Below, in pieces: positions 1 to 10,095 of a stretch of DNA of 60,697 bases. The notes beneath the pieces were generated by a model. That model ran no database searches. It was not told the origin of the DNA and saw only the letters and a list, made by a program, of their open reading frames with translations. Made by a program: the position numbers and the translations under genes. The DNA comes from Pseudomonas sp. S31 (lineage in GTDB: Bacteria; Pseudomonadota; Gammaproteobacteria; Pseudomonadales; Pseudomonadaceae): the NCBI RefSeq assembly GCF_016648105.1, contig NZ_JACVVE010000036.1:1-60697 (forward strand), given 5' to 3'. Numbering within the stretch: the stretch's first letter is position 1; every line of letters starts with the position of its first letter.

Positions 1-26
1 ATGTGAGAGTAGGTCATCGTCAAGAT
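1..26 (+). rRNA. 5S rRNA, 3' end only
   Basis: The first bases match the closing segment of Pseudomonas 5S rRNA (GTGAGAGTAGGTCATCGTCA near the 3' end), followed directly by a strong terminator. Only the tail of the gene is inside the window. The remainder of an rRNA operon should lie upstream, which explains why an assembly would break here. Confidence 0.85.
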
Positions 27-34
27 TCATTTCG

Positions 35-70
35 CAAAACCCCTATCTGCGTGAGCAGGTAGGGGTTTTG
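35..70 (+). terminator. Rho-independent terminator of the rRNA operon
   Basis: A stem with arms CAAAACCCCTAtCTGC and GCAGgTAGGGGTTTTG around a GTGA loop, followed by GTCTTTTC. It sits just after the 5S end and before recC. Confidence 0.85.
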
Positions 71-182
71 TCTTTTCTGGCTACCTGGGCCATCGCCTGA
101 AACCCTTTCACGACACAAGGCCCTCGCTACAAGGTATCTTGTCGTTCCCGGCCCCTCGCCCACCGCCTCTCGAGATCCCTTC

Positions 183-3100
183 ATGGCCAACACCACCTCA
201 CTCCACCCCGGCTTCATGATCGTCCACGGCAATCGCCTGGACGAGCTGCGCAGTCTGGTGGTGAGCTGGATGCGCCGTTATCCCCTGGCGCCGCTGGAAA
301 ACGAAATCGCCCTGGTGCAGAGCAACGGTATCGCCCAATGGCTGAAGCTGGCCCTGGCCGAGGATCCGCAAGCCGACGACCAGGGTGGCTGTGGTATCGC
401 CGCCGCCGTGGACGTGCAACTCCCGGGCAGCTTCATGTGGCAGCTATACCGTCGGGTACTGGGCCGCGATGAGATCCCCGAGGTATCGTTGCTCGACAAG
501 GCGCCATTGACCTGGCGCCTGATGCGCCTGTTGCCCGAACTGATCGAACGCCCGCATTTCGAGCCGCTGCGACGCTTCCTGACCGACGACAGCGACCTGC
601 GCAAACGCTACCAACTGGCCGAGCGCCTGGCCGACCTGTTCGACCAGTACCAGGTCTACCGTGCCGACTGGCTCAAGGACTGGGCGGCAGGTGAGCACGT
701 ACTCAACTCTGCGCGCGGTGAGCGCAAGCCCCTGGCGCCGGGCAATCGCTGGCAAGCCGAGCTGTGGCGGGCGTTGTTGCTGGACGTGGGCGAGGAGGGC
801 ATGGCCCAGAGCCGCGCCGGGGTGCACCAGCGTTTCATCGAGCGCATGAATACTCTCGAACAGGCGCCTGCGGGGTTGCCGGCACGGGTGATCGTATTCG
901 GTATTTCTTCGTTGCCCGCCCAGGCGCTCGAGGCACTGGCGGGCCTGGCACGGTTCAGCCAGGTGCTGCTGTGCGTGCATAACCCCTGCCGCCACCACTG
1001 GGCCGACATCGTTGCCGACAAGGACCTGCTGCGCCACCAGTACAAGCGCCAGCAGCGCAAGCAGGGGATGCCCCTGGAGTTGGACGACGAATCGCTGCAC
1101 CAGCACGCCCATCCGCTACTGGCGGCCTGGGGCAAGCAGGGCCGTGACTACATCAACCTGCTCGACAGCTACGATGACCCTGGCAGCTACCGAGGCGTGT
1201 TCAGTGACGGGCGTATCGACCTGTTCAGCGACAGCGAGCCGACCACGCTGCTCAACCAGTTGCAGGACGATATCCTCGAACTGCGCCCCCTGGCCGAAAG
1301 CCGTGCGCGGTGGCCGGCCATCGACCCCGGCAAGGACCGTTCGGTGCGCTTCCACGTGGCGCACAGCCCCCAGCGCGAGGTGGAGATCCTCCACGACCAA
1401 TTGCTCGCCCGCTTCAGTGCCGACCCCACCCTGCGCCCCCGTGACGTGATCGTCATGCTGCCGGCGATCGACACCTACGCCCCGCATATCCGTGCAGTGT
1501 TCGGCCAACTGCAATGCAACGATCCCCGTTTCATCCCCTTTACCCTGACCGACCAGGGCCAGCGCGGTCGCGACCCCTTGCTGATCGCCCTGGAGCACCT
1601 GCTCAAGTTGCCCGAAAGCCGCTTCGCCGTCAGCGAAGTGCTCGACCTGCTGGACGTGCCTGCTGTGCGCGCCCGCTTCGGTATTCGTGAGAGCGACCTG
1701 CCGACCCTGCACCGCTGGATCGAAGGTGCAGGTATCCGCTGGGGCCTGAACGCCGAGCAACGGGCCACGCTGGGCCTGCCGGATGGCCTTGAGCAGAACA
1801 GTTGGCGCTTCGGCCTGCGACGCATGCTGCTGGGTTATGCCGTGGGGGTGGGCGAAGGATGTGACGGCATCGAGCCCTATGACGAGATCGGAGGCCTGGA
1901 TGCCGCGCTGATCGGCCCGCTCGTAGCCCTGCTGGATGCCCTCGACGTCGCCTGCCAGGCACTCACCCAGGCGGCGAGCGCAGGCGAGTGGGGCGAGCGC
2001 CTCAATGCCCTGTTGCAAGTGTTCTTCCTGGCCGAAGATGAGCATGACGAGTTCCTCCTGATGCAACTGCAAGACCTGCGCGACAGCTGGCTGGAAGTGT
2101 GCGAAACCGTCGGCCTGCAAGATCTCCTGCCCCTGACCGTGGTCCGCGAGGCATGGCTGTCGGGCCTGGATCAGGGCAAGCTGTCGCAGCGCTTCCTGGC
2201 CGGCTCGGTGAACTTCTGCACGCTCATGCCCATGCGCGCGATCCCCTTCCGCGTGGTCTGCCTGCTGGGCATGAACGACGGTGACTACCCCCGCGCTCAG
2301 CCGCCGCTGGATTTCGACCTGATGGCCAGCGACTACCGCCCCGGCGACCGCTCACGCCGCGAAGATGATCGCTACCTGCTGCTCGAGGCATTGCTCTCGG
2401 CGCGTGACCAGCTCTACATCAGCTGGGTGGGGCGAAGCATTCGTGACAACAGCGAACGTCCGGCCTCGGTACTGATCGGACAACTGCGTGATCATCTGGC
2501 TGCTGGCTGGCAATTGGCGGCGGCACGCAGTGGAGAGCCGCCGGAGCCCGGTGAGCAGTTGCTGCATGCGTTGACCCAGGAGCACCCGCTGCAACCGTTC
2601 AGTCCGCGCTACTTCCAGAAAGGCAGCGGATTGTTCAGCTATGCCCACGAATGGCAGCTGTTGCACCAGGACACAGCCGATTCGCTCGAAGACCCAGCCA
2701 GACTACTGCCCTATGAGCACGACGAAGCACTGACGCTACCGCAGTTGCAGGATTTTCTTCGCCACCCCGTGCGGCATTTCTTCAGCCAGCGCTTGAAGGT
2801 GTTCTTCGAAGCCCTGGAGGCACCGACGCCGGACGAGGAGCCTTTCGTCCTCGATGCGTTGCAGCGCTACGGCGCCAGCGAGAGCCTGCTGGGCGCGGCC
2901 CTGCTCGATCCGGACAACGCCGAGCAGGCGTTGCACGCCCAGGCACGCCGCCTGCAGGCCTGCGGCCTGTTGCCCTTGGCCGGTTTCGGTGAACTGCTGC
3001 AGGCCGAGCTGGTCCAGCCGCTGCCTGACCTGCTGCAACGCCATCGCCAGTTGCTACAGCGTTGGCCCAAGGTGATGGAGGGCGCTCTGCCGATTCACTT

Positions 3101-3665
3101 CGAGCATGCCGGGCATGAGCTCGACGGTTGGCTCGGCCGGGTCTACCAGGCCGATGATCGCAGCCTGCTGAGCGTTTCGACCGTGCCCAATACCATCAGC
3201 GCAGGGCGCAACAACCTCAAGTGGCATCGCCTGGTCAATGCATGGGTCATGCACCTTGCGGCCTGCGCGGTGGGCTACCCGCTCAACAGCGCCCTGGTCG
3301 CCAGCGACCTCACCTTGCTGCTCGCGCCCCTGGCGCAGGAGCAGGCCAGCGAACTGCTCGGCGAGCTGCTGGTGGCGCGTCAGGCAGGCATGAACGCACC
3401 GCTGCCTGTGGCTGCCAAGACGGCCTTCGCCTGGCTGGCCCAGGAGGACCCGGACAAGGCCCTGGCCGCTGCCGCGCGCGCCTACGAAGGGGATGAACGT
3501 ACCCACTTCGGCGAGCGTAGCGAAAGCATCGCCCTGGCCCGGCAGTTCCGCGACTTTGCCGCACTCAGCGCCGACGAGACCTTCGAAGGCTGGTGCGAAG
3601 CCCTTTACCGTCCCCTGTTTGCCGCGCCCTGGCAGACCCTGGGCAACCCGGAGGCCGGCGCATGA
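183..3665 (+). CDS. recC: Exodeoxyribonuclease V subunit gamma RecC
   Basis: This 1160-aa protein is RecC, the Chi-recognising subunit of the RecBCD helicase-nuclease that processes double-strand DNA ends for RecA-dependent repair in the cytoplasm. The N-terminal segment (FMIVHGNRLDEL, then VQSNGIAQWLKL) is the conserved RecC start of the inactivated helicase fold, and MNDGDYPR occurs mid-protein. Length matches the family. The ATG at 183 was chosen because homology begins close to it; I do not see a strong ribosome site in front. The stop overlaps the recB start as ATGA, so translation is probably coupled. It is the first gene of a recC-recB-recD operon. Confidence 0.97.
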   Translation: MANTTSLHPGFMIVHGNRLDELRSLVVSWMRRYPLAPLENEIALVQSNGIAQWLKLALAEDPQADDQGGCGIAAAVDVQLPGSFMWQLYRRVLGRDEIPEVSLLDKAPLTWRLMRLLPELIERPHFEPLRRFLTDDSDLRKRYQLAERLADLFDQYQVYRADWLKDWAAGEHVLNSARGERKPLAPGNRWQAELWRALLLDVGEEGMAQSRAGVHQRFIERMNTLEQAPAGLPARVIVFGISSLPAQALEALAGLARFSQVLLCVHNPCRHHWADIVADKDLLRHQYKRQQRKQGMPLELDDESLHQHAHPLLAAWGKQGRDYINLLDSYDDPGSYRGVFSDGRIDLFSDSEPTTLLNQLQDDILELRPLAESRARWPAIDPGKDRSVRFHVAHSPQREVEILHDQLLARFSADPTLRPRDVIVMLPAIDTYAPHIRAVFGQLQCNDPRFIPFTLTDQGQRGRDPLLIALEHLLKLPESRFAVSEVLDLLDVPAVRARFGIRESDLPTLHRWIEGAGIRWGLNAEQRATLGLPDGLEQNSWRFGLRRMLLGYAVGVGEGCDGIEPYDEIGGLDAALIGPLVALLDALDVACQALTQAASAGEWGERLNALLQVFFLAEDEHDEFLLMQLQDLRDSWLEVCETVGLQDLLPLTVVREAWLSGLDQGKLSQRFLAGSVNFCTLMPMRAIPFRVVCLLGMNDGDYPRAQPPLDFDLMASDYRPGDRSRREDDRYLLLEALLSARDQLYISWVGRSIRDNSERPASVLIGQLRDHLAAGWQLAAARSGEPPEPGEQLLHALTQEHPLQPFSPRYFQKGSGLFSYAHEWQLLHQDTADSLEDPARLLPYEHDEALTLPQLQDFLRHPVRHFFSQRLKVFFEALEAPTPDEEPFVLDALQRYGASESLLGAALLDPDNAEQALHAQARRLQACGLLPLAGFGELLQAELVQPLPDLLQRHRQLLQRWPKVMEGALPIHFEHAGHELDGWLGRVYQADDRSLLSVSTVPNTISAGRNNLKWHRLVNAWVMHLAACAVGYPLNSALVASDLTLLLAPLAQEQASELLGELLVARQAGMNAPLPVAAKTAFAWLAQEDPDKALAAAARAYEGDERTHFGERSESIALARQFRDFAALSADETFEGWCEALYRPLFAAPWQTLGNPEAGA

Positions 3666-6600
3666 CCACAGTCCGCCCCCTGGCACTGCAATTTCCCCTG
3701 CATGGCAGCCAGCTGATCGAGGCCAGCGCCGGCACCGGCAAGACCTTCACCATTTCCGCCCTGTACCTGCGCCTGATCCTCGGCCATGGTGGCGAACAGG
3801 GCTTCGGCCGCGAGCTGTTACCGCCGCAGATCCTGGTAGTGACCTTTACCGACGCCGCCACCAAGGAGCTACGCGAACGCATTCGCGCGCGCCTGGCCGA
3901 GGCCGCGCGGTTTTTCCGTGGCGAGCTGGAGGGCGCCGATCCCTTGCTGCGGCAATTGCGCGACGACTACGCCCCAGAACAATGGCCACGCTGCGCCAGC
4001 CGCTTGGAAATCGCGGTGCAGTGGATGGACGAGGCAGCGGTCTCGACCATTCATGGCTGGTGCCAGCGGATGTTGCGCGAGCATGCCTTCGACAGTGGCA
4101 GCCTGTTCACCCAGAGCCTGGAGACCGACCACAGCGAGCTGCTCGGCCAGGTGATGCGCGATTACTGGCGGCGCTTCTGCTATGGCATGCAAGGCCAGGC
4201 GCTGCAGTGGGTGCGCGGTCATTGGGGCAGCCCTGACGCGTTGTTGCCGCGTATCCGGCCGCTGTTTGGCCGTGTGCGTTCGCAGCAGGAGCAGGGCGAC
4301 GAAGAGCCACAAGCGCTGATCGAAGCGGCGCTGCGCGAGCGTACCGAGCAGTTGGCCCAACTGAAGGCGCCTTGGAGCGCATGGGCCGACGAGTTGCTTC
4401 AGCTGTGCCGCGACGCGGTCGCCGCCAAGCAGGCCGATGGCCGCAAGCTGCAAGCTCGGTATTTCGAGCCCTGGTTCGACAAGCTGCGTGCCTGGGCCGC
4501 AGACGCAGACCTGCAAGAACTCGACCTCGGCACCGGCTTCACTCGCCTGACCCCGGCCGGCATGGCCGAGGCCTGGAAAGTTGGCGAACCGCCCGCGCAC
4601 CCCGCCCTGGAGGCCATGCAGACCCTGCAACGACAACTGCAGGGCCTGGCCAGCCCGGATGTGCGCCTGCTGGAGCATGCCGCAGCCTGGGTCTCGGCAC
4701 GTTTCGAGCTGGAAAAGCGCCGACGCGCCGAGATGGGCTTCGACGATATGCTCCTGCGCCTGCAGCACGCCTTGGCCAGTGAGGCCGGCGAGCGCTTGGC
4801 CGGGCTGATCCGCGAGCAGTTCCCGGTAGCCCTGATCGACGAATTCCAGGACACCGACCCGGTCCAGTACGGGATTTTCGAACGCATCTACCGCATCACC
4901 GAGAACCGTCCGGAAACCGGCCTGTTCATGATCGGTGACCCCAAGCAGGCGATCTACGCCTTCCGCGGCGCCGACATCTACACCTACCTGTCTGCCCGTC
5001 GGGCGACCGAAGGGCGCCTGCACAGCCTCGACACCAACTACCGCTCCAGTCAGGCCATGGTGGCGGCGGTCAACCAGGTGTTCCTGCAGGCCGAGGCTCG
5101 CGAGCAGGGCCGTGGCGCCTTCCTGTTCCGCGAAGCGCACGACAACCCCTTGCCCTTCATCGAGGTGCACGCCAAGGGCCGTGGCGAGCAGTTGTTGATC
5201 GACGGCCAGCCCTGCGCGGCACTGCAGTGCTGGCGGCTGGATAGCGAAGAACCGGTTTCCGGCGCGCTCTATCGCCAGCAGCTGGCGGCCAGTTGCGCCA
5301 GCCATATCGTCGCCATGCTCAACGGTGGCCAACAAGGTGTGACCGGTTTCGCGACCGCTGACGGCGCGCTGCGCCCCTGCCTGCCTGCGGATATCGCGAT
5401 TCTGGTGCGTGACGGCCACGAGGCGCAGATGGTGCGTGCCGAGTTGGCGGCCCGTGATGTGCGCAGCGTGTATCTCTCCGACAAAGACTCGGTATTCGCC
5501 GCCCAGGAGGCCCATGACTTGCTGGCGTGGCTCAAAGCCTGCGCCGAGCCCGACTCCGAGCGCCTGCTCAAAGCCGCGCTGGCCAGCCTCACGCTTGACC
5601 TGTCGCTGGTCGAGCTGGACCGCCTGAACCAGGATGAGCGGGTCTGGGAAGACTGGGTCATGCGCTTCAGGCGCTACCGCGAAACCTGGCAGCGCCAGGG
5701 CGTGCTGCCGATGCTGCGCCACCTGCTGCACGACTTCGCCTTGCCCCGCACCCTGCTGCGGCGCAGCGAGGGCGAGCGGGTGCTGACCAACCTGCTGCAC
5801 CTGGCCGAGCTGCTGCAGCAGGCCGCCAGTGAATTGGATGGCGAACAGGCATTGATCCGCCACCTGGCCGAGCACCTGGCCAATGCCGGCCAGGCCGGCG
5901 AGGAGCAGATCCTGCGCCTGGAAAGCGACGAGCAACTGGTCAAGGTGGTGACCATCCACAAGTCCAAGGGCCTGGAATACCCGCTGGTATACCTGCCCTT
6001 CATCTGTACCAGCAAGCCGGTGGACGGTAGCCGCCTGCCCCTTGCCTGGCACGACAGCCAGGGCCAGGCACACCTGACCCTGGCTCCGGACGCCGAGCAG
6101 ATCGCCCGCGCCGACGACGAGCGTCTGGCCGAGGACCTGCGCCTGCTCTATGTCGCCCTGACCCGCGCCCAGCACGCCTGTTGGCTCGGCGTCGCCGACC
6201 TCAAGCGTGGCAACCATAAGAGCTCGCAGCTGCACCGCTCGGCGCTGGGTTACCTGCTTGGCGGTGGGCTGGCATTGCCCGGTTCCGCACAACTGGCCGA
6301 GTGGCTGCAGAGGTTGGCCAACGATTGCTCGGACATCGCCTGCCCAGCGCTGCCAGAGGCCGATGACCAGGCCTACCGCACGCCGCGTGGCGGGCACGAC
6401 CTGGTGCCGGCACGCAAGCCGCGTCGAGCCGCTTCCGAGCACTGGTGGATCGCTTCCTACAGCGCCTTGCGGGTCGGTGAACAGACCCTGGGGGCCGACA
6501 GTTCCCAGGCTCAGCAGCTACTCGATGACGAGGCGGTGGAGATGCCAGTGCCGCGCCAGGCGCTGGCAGAAAGCGGCGACATGCATCGTTTCCCGCGAGG

Positions 6601-7348
6601 CCCGGGTCCAGGTACCTTCCTTCACGGTTTGCTGGAGTGGGCCGGACGCGAAGGGTTTGCCGAGGTCGCCGGCGACCCCGGGCGGATCGAGCGAACCGTT
6701 GGCCAACGCTGCAATCGGCGTAACTGGACCGGCTGGATTCCCACCCTCAGCCAATGGCTGCAGCAGTTGCTCGCCGAGCCGCTGCCGTTGCCTGGGCAGG
6801 CTGCCGGGCTGACCCTGGCGCAGTTGCAGCACTACCAGATCGAAATGGAATTCTGGTTCGCCAGCCATCAGGTCGATGCCGAGCAGCTCGACCGCCTGGT
6901 GGCGCGCCATACCCACCCCGGCGCAGCCCGCCCGGCCGCCCAGCCGACGCTGCTCAACGGCATGTTCAAGGGTTTCATCGACCTGGCGTTCGAACTCGAT
7001 GGCCGTTACTACGTCGCCGACTACAAGTCGAACTGGCTGGGTGTGGATATCGAGGCCTACGATGCCCCGGCCATGGAGAAGGCCATTCTCGAGCATCGCT
7101 ACGACCTGCAGTACGTGCTTTACCTGTTGGCCTTGCATCGCCAGTTGCGCGCGCGGCTGCCGGGTTACGACTACGACCGCGATGTCGGCGGTGCCCTGTT
7201 CATTTTCCTGCGCGGAGCCAGCAGCAGCAGCGGCCATGGCGTGTATTCCGCCAAGCCACCGCGAGCGCTGATCGAAGCCCTCGACGCGCTGTTTCGCGGC
7301 GTCAACCAGCCCGAGCAGCAAGACCTGTTTGCCGGAGCCGCACCATGA
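3662..7348 (+). CDS. recB: Exodeoxyribonuclease V subunit beta RecB
   Basis: A 1228-aa protein: RecB, the 3'-5' helicase and only nuclease of RecBCD. A Walker A motif (EASAGTGKTF) lies at about residues 20-29. UvrD-type helicase motifs follow (IDEFQDTDPVQY, GDPKQAIYAFRG, TIHKSKGLEYPLV, LLYVALTRAQ). The C-terminal nuclease motif has Asp1120-Tyr-Lys1122 (DYKSNWLG), so both activities should be intact. The open frame extends upstream inside recC, but the ATG at 3662, overlapping the recC stop as ATGA, is where homology starts. The 3' end overlaps recD in the same way. Confidence 0.97.
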   Translation: MTTVRPLALQFPLHGSQLIEASAGTGKTFTISALYLRLILGHGGEQGFGRELLPPQILVVTFTDAATKELRERIRARLAEAARFFRGELEGADPLLRQLRDDYAPEQWPRCASRLEIAVQWMDEAAVSTIHGWCQRMLREHAFDSGSLFTQSLETDHSELLGQVMRDYWRRFCYGMQGQALQWVRGHWGSPDALLPRIRPLFGRVRSQQEQGDEEPQALIEAALRERTEQLAQLKAPWSAWADELLQLCRDAVAAKQADGRKLQARYFEPWFDKLRAWAADADLQELDLGTGFTRLTPAGMAEAWKVGEPPAHPALEAMQTLQRQLQGLASPDVRLLEHAAAWVSARFELEKRRRAEMGFDDMLLRLQHALASEAGERLAGLIREQFPVALIDEFQDTDPVQYGIFERIYRITENRPETGLFMIGDPKQAIYAFRGADIYTYLSARRATEGRLHSLDTNYRSSQAMVAAVNQVFLQAEAREQGRGAFLFREAHDNPLPFIEVHAKGRGEQLLIDGQPCAALQCWRLDSEEPVSGALYRQQLAASCASHIVAMLNGGQQGVTGFATADGALRPCLPADIAILVRDGHEAQMVRAELAARDVRSVYLSDKDSVFAAQEAHDLLAWLKACAEPDSERLLKAALASLTLDLSLVELDRLNQDERVWEDWVMRFRRYRETWQRQGVLPMLRHLLHDFALPRTLLRRSEGERVLTNLLHLAELLQQAASELDGEQALIRHLAEHLANAGQAGEEQILRLESDEQLVKVVTIHKSKGLEYPLVYLPFICTSKPVDGSRLPLAWHDSQGQAHLTLAPDAEQIARADDERLAEDLRLLYVALTRAQHACWLGVADLKRGNHKSSQLHRSALGYLLGGGLALPGSAQLAEWLQRLANDCSDIACPALPEADDQAYRTPRGGHDLVPARKPRRAASEHWWIASYSALRVGEQTLGADSSQAQQLLDDEAVEMPVPRQALAESGDMHRFPRGPGPGTFLHGLLEWAGREGFAEVAGDPGRIERTVGQRCNRRNWTGWIPTLSQWLQQLLAEPLPLPGQAAGLTLAQLQHYQIEMEFWFASHQVDAEQLDRLVARHTHPGAARPAAQPTLLNGMFKGFIDLAFELDGRYYVADYKSNWLGVDIEAYDAPAMEKAILEHRYDLQYVLYLLALHRQLRARLPGYDYDRDVGGALFIFLRGASSSSGHGVYSAKPPRALIEALDALFRGVNQPEQQDLFAGAAP

Positions 7349-9420
7349 GCCGAAGCCTTGACGACCTGTTGCCAACACCGCTGGACGCGCAGCACCTGCT
7401 GGCATTGGCGCCGCAGCGCGACAGCAACGACCTGCTGCAACTGCTCGACCGCTGGGTCGAGCGCGGTTGGCTGCGTGCCCTGGACCGGGCATTCGTGTCG
7501 TTCCTCGAGGAGCGAGCGCCGGGCAGCGATCCGTTGTTGCTGTTGGCCGCGGCGCTGGCCAGCCACCAGTTGGGTCATGGCCATGTCTGCCTCGACCTCG
7601 GCCAGACCCTCGACGAACCTGATTTCGCCCTGTCGTTGCCACCCGAAGGCGACGCCCTGACCGGGCCGCTGCTGTTGCCTTCGCAATTGCTCGCCAACCT
7701 CGACCTGTCCACCTGGATCGGCCGCATCGCCGCCAGCCCGCTGGTGGCCGCTGGTTCGGCGAGCGGGCAGCAGGCACGGCCGCTGGTGCTCAGCGGCCAG
7801 CGTCTGTACCTGCGCCGCTACTGGAGCTACGAGCGGCAGATCGACCAGACCTTGCGCCAACGCCTGCTGCAGGACGAGGCTACCCCGGCCGACCTGCCCG
7901 AGCGCCTCGCCCAGCTGTTCGATGGCGGTGCCCTGGCCGGGCAGGTCGATTGGCAAAAACTGGCCTGTGCCCTGGCCACCCGTTCCGGCTTCAGCATCAT
8001 CACCGGAGGCCCTGGCACGGGCAAGACCACCACGGTGGTCCGTCTGCTCGCTTTACTGCAGGCGCCTGCGGTAGAGCAGGGGCGACCGTTGCGTATCCGC
8101 CTGGCGGCGCCGACCGGCAAGGCCGCCGCGCGCTTGACCGAGTCGATCGGCCAGCAGGTCGAGCGCCTGCAGGTGGGGGGAGACGTCCGCGGGCAGATTC
8201 CCACCGACGTCAGCACCGTGCACCGGCTGCTGGGCAGTCGCCCGGGCTCGCGGCATTTCCGCCACCACGCTGGCAACCCGCTGCCGTTGGATGTGCTGGT
8301 GGTCGACGAGGCCTCGATGATCGATCTCGAGATGATGGCCAACCTGCTCGATGCCTTGCCGCCACAGGCACGCCTGATCCTGCTGGGTGACAAGGACCAG
8401 TTGGCGTCGGTGGAGGCGGGCGCGGTGCTGGGTGACCTGTGTCGGGACGCCGAGGAGGGCCGCTATTCCCCCGAGACCCAGGCCTGGCTGGAGCACATCG
8501 GCGGTCAGTCGCTGGCCGACAGTGGGCTCAAGCCCGGTGATGGGCAACGTCATCCGCTGGCCCAGCAGGTAGTGATGCTGCGCTTCTCCCGGCGCTTTGG
8601 CGAAGGCAGCGGCATCGGCCAGCTGGCGCGCCTGGTCAACCGCCAGCAGGCGCAGGCGGCGCGTGACCTGTTGACCCTCCCCCCGGCCGACGTGTTCGGC
8701 CTGGCCCTGCGCGGCGAGCATGACCGCGCCTTCGATCGGCTGCTGCTCGACGGCCTGGGCCGTGGCGTCGAGGGCCCGCAAGGCTACCGTAGCTACCTGC
8801 GTGCCATTGGCCGTTATCGTCCGCCTCCCGGCACCCGCCACGATGACCTACGTTGGGACGAGTGGGCGAGCAAGGTGCTGCAGCACTTCGAGGACTTCCA
8901 GTTGCTGTGTGCGGTACGCAAGGGTGCCTGGGGTGTGGAAGGGCTCAACGAGCGGGTGGCGCGAGTGCTGCACAACGCAGGCCTGGTCGATGCCCAGCAG
9001 CCCTGGTACGAAGGTCGACCGGTGCTGGTGACGCGCAACGACTATGGTCTGAAGCTGATGAACGGTGATATCGGCATCGCCCTGCGTCTGCCCGATGAGC
9101 AGGGCCAGCCGCTGCTGCGCGTGGCCTTCCCGCGCAACGATGGCAGTGGCGGAGTGCGCTTCGTGCTGCCCAGTCGCTTGAACGAGGTGGAAACGGTATT
9201 CGCCATGACCGTGCACAAGTCCCAGGGCTCGGAGTTCGGCCACACCGCCCTGGTCTTGCCCGACGCGCTCAATCCGGTGCTGACCAAGGAGCTGATCTAT
9301 ACCGGCATCACCCGCGCCAAGCATTGCTTCAGCCTCATCGAGCCGCGCCAGGGCATTTTCGAAGAGGCCGTGGCGCGCAAGGTCCGGCGCATTTCAGGGT
9401 TGATGCTGGAACAGATCTGA
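7345..9420 (+). CDS. recD: Exodeoxyribonuclease V subunit alpha RecD
   Basis: A 691-aa protein: RecD, the 5'-3' SF1B helicase of RecBCD. Walker A (TGGPGTGKTTT) lies near residue 220, Walker B as VVDEASMIDL, and the C-terminal motifs MTVHKSQGSEF and YTGITRAK are present. The ATG at 7345 overlaps the recB stop as ATGA; the reading frame continues upstream but only as a shadow of recB. It is the last gene of the operon, with 108 bases before yfiR and no obvious terminator between them. The order recC-recB-recD without ptrA is usual for Pseudomonas. Confidence 0.97.
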   Translation: MSRSLDDLLPTPLDAQHLLALAPQRDSNDLLQLLDRWVERGWLRALDRAFVSFLEERAPGSDPLLLLAAALASHQLGHGHVCLDLGQTLDEPDFALSLPPEGDALTGPLLLPSQLLANLDLSTWIGRIAASPLVAAGSASGQQARPLVLSGQRLYLRRYWSYERQIDQTLRQRLLQDEATPADLPERLAQLFDGGALAGQVDWQKLACALATRSGFSIITGGPGTGKTTTVVRLLALLQAPAVEQGRPLRIRLAAPTGKAAARLTESIGQQVERLQVGGDVRGQIPTDVSTVHRLLGSRPGSRHFRHHAGNPLPLDVLVVDEASMIDLEMMANLLDALPPQARLILLGDKDQLASVEAGAVLGDLCRDAEEGRYSPETQAWLEHIGGQSLADSGLKPGDGQRHPLAQQVVMLRFSRRFGEGSGIGQLARLVNRQQAQAARDLLTLPPADVFGLALRGEHDRAFDRLLLDGLGRGVEGPQGYRSYLRAIGRYRPPPGTRHDDLRWDEWASKVLQHFEDFQLLCAVRKGAWGVEGLNERVARVLHNAGLVDAQQPWYEGRPVLVTRNDYGLKLMNGDIGIALRLPDEQGQPLLRVAFPRNDGSGGVRFVLPSRLNEVETVFAMTVHKSQGSEFGHTALVLPDALNPVLTKELIYTGITRAKHCFSLIEPRQGIFEEAVARKVRRISGLMLEQI

Positions 9421-9528
9421 AGACCTGGGGCGGCGGAGGCGGGCGCTCCTCGAATGGATTGTCACTTCTGACGGCAGGCAATGTGCTATCTTCGCCGGGT
9501 TCAGTTAGAGTTTTGAGAGACCTCTCAC

Positions 9529-10095
9529 ATGACAAGGGCCAAGGATGGGTTGACAGGCAGTGTTCCATCACTGCTGTTCTTGGTCCTTTCGTTGCTCGCC
9601 GCCCCCCTCAGGGCCGCAGATCCCATCACCGCCGCGCAGGCCCAGGCGCGTGCCTCGGCGGTGACCCAGGTGGTGCTCGGCATCTTCAGCTATGCCCGCT
9701 GGCCAGTCGAACCGATGCCGTTGCGCTTGTGCCTGGTTGGCCCTACCGAATATGCCGACGATTTGATCAAGGGCACGGTGCAGAACACCGGCCAGCCGAT
9801 GCGAGTTACGCGTCTGCTGGCAGATGACCGGCAGGTGGCCGGGGCCTGCGATGCCGTCTACATCGGCAAGCTCGATGCCGGTCAGCGTGATCGCCTGTTC
9901 GAGCAACTCAGCGGCCGCCCGGTGTTGAGCATCAGCGAGGCCGATGATCCCTGCACCGTCGGCAGCCTGTTCTGTCTGCGGGTCAGCGACCAACAAGTGG
10001 CATTCGAGGTCAACCTGGACTCGGTGGCGCGTTCCGGGGTGCGTATTCACCCCAGCGTGTTGCAGTTGTCGCGGCGCCGGGCGGTGCAACCGTGA
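9529..10095 (+). CDS. yfiR: YfiR, periplasmic repressor of the YfiN diguanylate cyclase
   Basis: A 188-aa protein of the YfiR (DUF4154) family. In P. aeruginosa YfiR sits in the periplasm and holds the membrane cyclase YfiN inactive, responding to redox and envelope stress. A signal peptide is visible (hydrophobic LLFLVLSLLAA, cleavage near residue 29). The four family cysteines are present at about 68, 107, 142 and 149, spaced as in the P. aeruginosa protein, so both disulphides can form. A purine-rich GAGAG lies before the ATG. The stop overlaps the yfiN start as GTGA, so the two are probably made together. Confidence 0.92.
   Translation: MTRAKDGLTGSVPSLLFLVLSLLAAPLRAADPITAAQAQARASAVTQVVLGIFSYARWPVEPMPLRLCLVGPTEYADDLIKGTVQNTGQPMRVTRLLADDRQVAGACDAVYIGKLDAGQRDRLFEQLSGRPVLSISEADDPCTVGSLFCLRVSDQQVAFEVNLDSVARSGVRIHPSVLQLSRRRAVQP

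Noticed and set aside
3869..6442. 857-aa minus-strand frame opposite recB
   Set aside because: Antisense shadow of a certain gene, with biased composition and no motif.
6754..7344. Upstream extension of recD into recB
   Set aside because: The ATGA junction and homology place the start at 7345.
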